DNA of 13,682 nucleotides from NCBI GenBank assembly GCA_023381035.1, contig JAMCTK010000007.1, positions 1 to 13,682 on the forward strand, written 5' to 3'. Position 1 is the first letter of the stretch. Each line of letters opens with the position of its first letter. Positions 12,501 to 13,682 of the stretch are shown in pieces. The position numbers were made by a program, and so were the translations under genes. The notes beneath the pieces were generated by a model that worked only from the letters and a program-made list of their open reading frames with translations, did not search any database and was not told where the DNA came from. Origin of the DNA: Patescibacteria group bacterium (lineage in GTDB: Bacteria > Patescibacteria > Microgenomatia > Levybacterales > UBA12049).

Positions 12501-13481
12501 GTCGGAAACCAAGGAGATGGCACTGTCGCAGTTGCTAACTCTTGGAATGCCTTCTCAGATAGCAGATTCAAGACTAATGTTAATCCCCTGCTTAGTTCCT
12601 TAGACAAAGTAATGAAACTTAACGGGGTATCTTTTGATTGGATTTCAAGCGGTATCCCCTCTGTAGGATTCATTGCTCAGGATGTAGAAAAGATAATACC
12701 GGAAATTGTTCGTACCGACGGCAATGGATTTAAGTCAATGGACTATTCAAAACTTACTCCTTTCCTGGTTAATGCTATTCACGAGCAACAAGAACAAATT
12801 GCTTCCTTAAGTGCTTTGATTTCAGGAGCAAATATTCAAGCTCCCGTAGCTAGCTCCTTCTCTGCACAATTCCTAGATGAAATCTCAACTACAAAACTAT
12901 CCATTGATGGGAATACCACTCTTTTTGGAAATCTAACTGTTGGCGGGCGAACAGTGCTGGGAGATACGGGAATCACCGGAAACTTAAATATTGGCACTGT
13001 TACCATAAAGACAACAGGAGAGATTAACAACTTAGGAGGAGATCTCAAACTTCAATCTGACTTAACAGGAGGTATTGACATTCTTGCAGGCAAGATAAAA
13101 ATCGCTAAGGATGGTTCTTCTGTTTTTGCCGAAAACGTAACTTTTGAAAAAAATGTGGAAGTGAGAGGAGTGTTAGGAGCAAAAGCAGTAAGATCAGATG
13201 AATTAAGACTAGGAAAATCAACTATAAATGAAATATCCTCTACTGAAATATCCACTAATAAAGCTGCCGGAACAACATCAATAGCTGCCGGGGAAACTCA
13301 TAGATTGATTAAAGCAGATCTAATTAAAATAGATTCTTTGATATATATCACGCCACTTTCCAATACAAATAATGAGGTACTTTTTGTATCAAAACAAGTG
13401 GATGGGGCTATTACCATATCTGTTAAAAATACTCAGTCATCTCCAATTAAGTTTAACTTCTTAATAATCAATCAAGAGTAG
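6516..13481 (+). CDS. Giant membrane-anchored fibre with N-terminal helix-turn-helix and S74-type chaperone domain
   Basis: A 2321-aa protein; the ATG at 6516 matches the start of its paralogue, while a TTG at 6474 lies inside the inverted repeat. Order, by residue: MerR/excisionase helix-turn-helix (1-50); linker; basic KTKK and one membrane helix (about 90-108), giving N-in, C-out topology; beta shaft repeats with DLTEGTNLYFTDARAR (about 125-630); DUF2341-like domain (632-735, YRRAITVQN); first half of a jelly-roll (749-790); kelch blade (791-868); inserted seven-blade kelch array (916-1260) and Gly-rich domain (1307-1490); five further kelch blades (to 1760); second half of the jelly-roll (1761-1868); shaft; S74 chaperone (about 2009-2104, SDSRFK, GFIAQDVEKIIPEIV) with coiled coil; further shaft and terminal beta domain ending FNFLIINQE. 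It is probably a trimeric surface adhesin or sensor. No repeat of the DNA-binding domain and no enzymatic motif other than S74 is seen. Confidence 0.93.
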   Translation: MKNLLTVREAAKFLGIASKTLRRWEKAGRLVPQRTFGNHRRYKLEQLEDFSRKGKRILPKIEPENSSNPIPDMIPDLSSPLLKIDKTKKAVIAGNLAVMLLVSSLVVLTKTGVIKPLFKDAEVTRMASVRGLTYENKAVLGESTSSPAYVFNVNVVSEFNEDANFKKGLKVNGKTVLGDTVIGGTITTENKDLNLGTGKITASNVLYSIKAGSGLSVETGQNPTIANTGVLSVGGKTGAVALTNGTGITIDGLTITNSDTGSSQKIFKTIKIGSDSIAAGSNTDTLELIAGSGITLASNVSDKEITISSASTVYTGGTDISISGLTISNSSTLESVTDRGATTSNLLTLNGGITIGNLSGILKASSGLVSGAATTSDLTEGTNLYFTDARARSAFSATGPLVYNSSTGGLTLNYGGNLTLNGSNLDVVNNPTFSDLVSLNGGATIPANQSLTVSGNIASNLLPSATDTYNLGSSSYQFNNIYGKNLTLAGNLITSGAISGHWQRVDGLISPVNISDDFAIGGASTSSAKIYFSGTNDYATIGAKLVIAPLSDEDPSLQIRGAPSPTANIFEVTNNAGTSTFMAIDKNGVLTVGGSRMTNTGILEAGDAINLTGLSSTVVGTAVEGGWTLNGNGFTYRRAITVQNTSGSTIPVNHEITASLTGSDASQVYAQTNTQTAPYYDFRLSYGLSTEIARNVTAFASDGVTFKFQIQSAITAGNSDTYYIYYRNTSLSSIPAQYSSYESSVDIDMAETTTGWSSAHSDFALSQELVVANQGLASIKAAGGVGSVNTFATTSQGQFSTGLRNAAIANLDISGTRYIYVLGGSDGTTAQSAILKTTISSNNSGALSTMSTTLPAGSGATDGVSIAYAGTVAVDDGDETDGTLDLTNGATDCAGLGMSWNAGASTCTLQTASSNGAGPSVGANTQYGGHSFTIPSGANAGKILTVMGNTIQTTRIYDPATNTFGAGPNTGASAGRGAHSFTIPSGANAGKILTVLGNNGVTTKIYDPATNTFGTGPSLGYNAKDGAHSFTIPSGANAGKILTITGGNTTVTRIYDPATNTYDTGPDLGTAANHGSHSFTIPSGANAGKILTVLGNGSVTTKIYDPATNTYGAGPNVFRATNLGSHSFTIPSGANAGKIITIAGGTISSSNIYDPATNTFADGPLLGRGAGGGSNSFSISSGYYSGKILTVMGNSSIYTKIYDPATNTYSDGPNLVGGAAGDGSNSFTIPSGANAGKILIVLGGGGQISTIFDPGKTTFNFTTVNVANGTILTHSGNNAPTIKATGNVTIAGAINLNGLSTSGSGNGGTGQAGCNAGYDFGGGGGGGYGGAGGNGNKTGSECAANGGSSYSGFAVGSIGGTGAATDAGGNGGGAVKIISSGTINISGSITANGANGSSGWGTGGGGGSGGGIWLEANVITNTGSITVNGGSGGTGIGLSGYDEWYGGGGGGGGRIFLRYISSITQGTTTATQGTGGTPYGADGGAGVVGPSVSLAPDNQIYLIGGKNTSGNPVLTVYKSVLDGSNDPGTLATTSQAQLVEARYGHSATLVTEGSTNYIYVVGGHNGTAGVSTVYRGTIDASNNIATSPGWESQTSLSSALYNHSATNASIGGTNYIYILGGLNSSDTAQTNVYKITLNGSGGITSIADTNIDLPSARSEGSAFVTTIGTTSYLFYVGGKDENGNPTTTVYRALLDGSGNPGVFSTTGQSQLNTAIYGHGIVHATGASNKNYLYVYGGATNAAGTTVTTEVNKSTINDMTNYVATKTLASPVNMTSKNDITMDVRSDLTGAYTKFEFYDSTGGWQTCIDSSDFSSGVLTFAAAHTFYTKVCDVSAVSSANKDAISSVRYSITSSQSQAFNVYIDNIKAQASATVKSNTVTAASGLLGAADLTLKAQGTGAVLVNYSSAGAAGTGGIKVYDGAAGQIFAVTSSGTASSAAQLTLTGASASAALNILNGQDLAIKSSVGGDTGLSTVMTIKNGGNVGVGTSTPSAKFQVGNQGDGTVAVANSWNAFSDSRFKTNVNPLLSSLDKVMKLNGVSFDWISSGIPSVGFIAQDVEKIIPEIVRTDGNGFKSMDYSKLTPFLVNAIHEQQEQIASLSALISGANIQAPVASSFSAQFLDEISTTKLSIDGNTTLFGNLTVGGRTVLGDTGITGNLNIGTVTIKTTGEINNLGGDLKLQSDLTGGIDILAGKIKIAKDGSSVFAENVTFEKNVEVRGVLGAKAVRSDELRLGKSTINEISSTEISTNKAAGTTSIAAGETHRLIKADLIKIDSLIYITPLSNTNNEVLFVSKQVDGAITISVKNTQSSPIKFNFLIINQE
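9261..10293 (+). repeat. Seven tandem kelch-type repeats, 147-nt period
   Basis: Seven copies of a unit reading GHSFTIPSGANAGKILTV..G, then IYDPATNTF..GP. The equivalent Ser codons start at 9306, 9453, 9600, 9747, 9894, 10041 and 10191: five steps of exactly 147 nt (49 aa) and one of 150. The first five units are nearly identical in DNA through the SFTIPSGANAGKI segment. The sixth (SFSISSGYYSGKI) and seventh have drifted. Seven units would close one beta-propeller. Confidence 0.9.
10430..10985 (+). other. Gly-rich domain coding segment (GGA/GGN-rich)
   Basis: About 185 residues dominated by glycine, with runs such as FGGGGGGGYGGAGGNGN, GTGGGGGSGGGIW and YGGGGGGGGRIF separated by short beta-strand-like stretches (AVKIISSGTINISGSI, GSITVNGGSGG). 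The DNA is correspondingly G-rich on the plus strand. It lies between the seven-blade array and the resumed second propeller. Similar Gly-rich blocks occur in phage tail-tip adhesins; homology is not shown. Confidence 0.75.
12540..12828 (+). other. Peptidase S74 (intramolecular chaperone) domain within the giant protein
   Basis: The stretch after NSWNAFSDSRFKTN continues with LDKVMKLNGVSFDW, SVGFIAQDVEKIIPEIV, DYSKLTPFLVNAI and then the coiled coil EQQEQIASLSALI. This is the standard S74 pattern found at the end of phage tail spikes such as endosialidase. The S-D-x-R-x-K motif is intact: Ser2014 and Lys2019 in numbering from the ATG at 6516, as in the known Ser-Lys self-cleavage dyad. About 217 residues follow it. 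Confidence 0.9.
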
Positions 13482-13505
13482 TCAAATTATTAAGTTTTGC
13501 ATTAT

Positions 13506-13537
13506 ACAACCGGTTGTCAAGTTGACAAGATTTTTTT
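13506..13537 (+). terminator. Weak terminator-like structure after the giant gene
   Basis: Twenty-five nt past the stop, ACAACCGGTTGT is a 12-bp palindrome (13506-13517). It overlaps TTGTC (13514-13518) and GACAA (13524-13528), which can pair across an AAGTT loop. Seven T residues follow at 13531-13537. The five-pair stem is weak, so termination efficiency is uncertain. Confidence 0.42.
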
Positions 13538-13644
13538 CAAAACATATACTCTAATTGTTCTTTGATATTAGAGGGAGTTGGAGCATTTTCCTCCACAAAT
13601 TCAACGGATTTAAGGTATTCATCGCAAGATGGAGATGGGGCGAA
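13537..13644 (-). pseudogene. Possible C-terminal gene remnant at the right edge
   Basis: On the minus strand one frame stays open for 35 codons with coding-like composition (CDEYLKSVEFVEEN, then PTPSNIKEQLEYMF, stop TGA at 13537-13539). Upstream it is cut by a TAA at 13645-13647 and further stops, and no ATG precedes it except one near the end. It may be the tail of a broken or frameshifted gene lying beyond the window, or chance. I do not recognise it. The last ~40 bases are visibly richer in G+C than the rest. Confidence 0.2.
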
Positions 13645-13682
13645 TTACGACTAGCCGAGGCGAAGCGTTTAGCCTTCCTAAT

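Noticed and set aside
13641..13682. G+C-richer right edge with an AGGCGAAGCG-like motif as an IS or REP end
   Set aside because: No paired inverted repeat or target duplication is visible within the window; it cannot be judged without flanking sequence.

Overview
The window looks like a low-GC bacterial chromosome fragment, most plausibly from the Candidate Phyla Radiation (Patescibacteria), perhaps Microgenomates. That placement is an inference from AT-rich, tightly packed and strongly diverged genes, a giant surface fibre with recurrent tail-fibre and kelch modules and an IIN-type C-terminus, and sparse Shine-Dalgarno sites. TGA is used as a stop (ends of alpha and b), so the code is not the TGA-recoded one of Gracilibacteria or Absconditabacteria.

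Minus strand, 6015 down to 117: one compact operon of seven genes with overlaps or gaps of 11 nt or less. The order is c-like fusion protein, b, delta, alpha, gamma, beta, epsilon. This is the classical atp order, but atpB (subunit a) is missing and the c slot is filled by a 259-aa secreted/membrane protein. That protein carries an extracytoplasmic domain in front of a c-like two-helix hairpin, and neither helix contains Asp or Glu. The F1 head keeps its nucleotide-binding and catalytic residues; beta and epsilon are unusual. This is best described as an F1-like ATPase on a non-canonical membrane base, not obviously an ion-driven ATP synthase.

6016-6191: a 176-bp divergent control region with promoter-like elements facing both ways.

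Plus strand, 6192-13481: a 60-aa MerR/excisionase-type helix-turn-helix protein, then a 2321-aa gene. The giant protein starts with a paralogous helix-turn-helix, crosses the membrane once, and continues as a very long extracellular fibre. The fibre has tail-fibre-like shaft repeats, a DUF2341-like domain, nested kelch propellers inside a split jelly-roll, a Gly-rich domain, an S74-type intramolecular chaperone and a terminal beta domain. A 12-bp perfect inverted repeat lies just before its ATG.

13482-13682: a weak terminator-like structure and a possible gene remnant at the right edge. Positions 1-116, downstream of epsilon, hold nothing I can support. No intergenic stretch exceeds 300 bases.

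The most notable idea is the pairing of a membrane-based F1-like motor, whose base carries a fibre-like outer domain, with a divergently transcribed membrane-anchored DNA-binding giant fibre. Any functional link between the two halves is inference.
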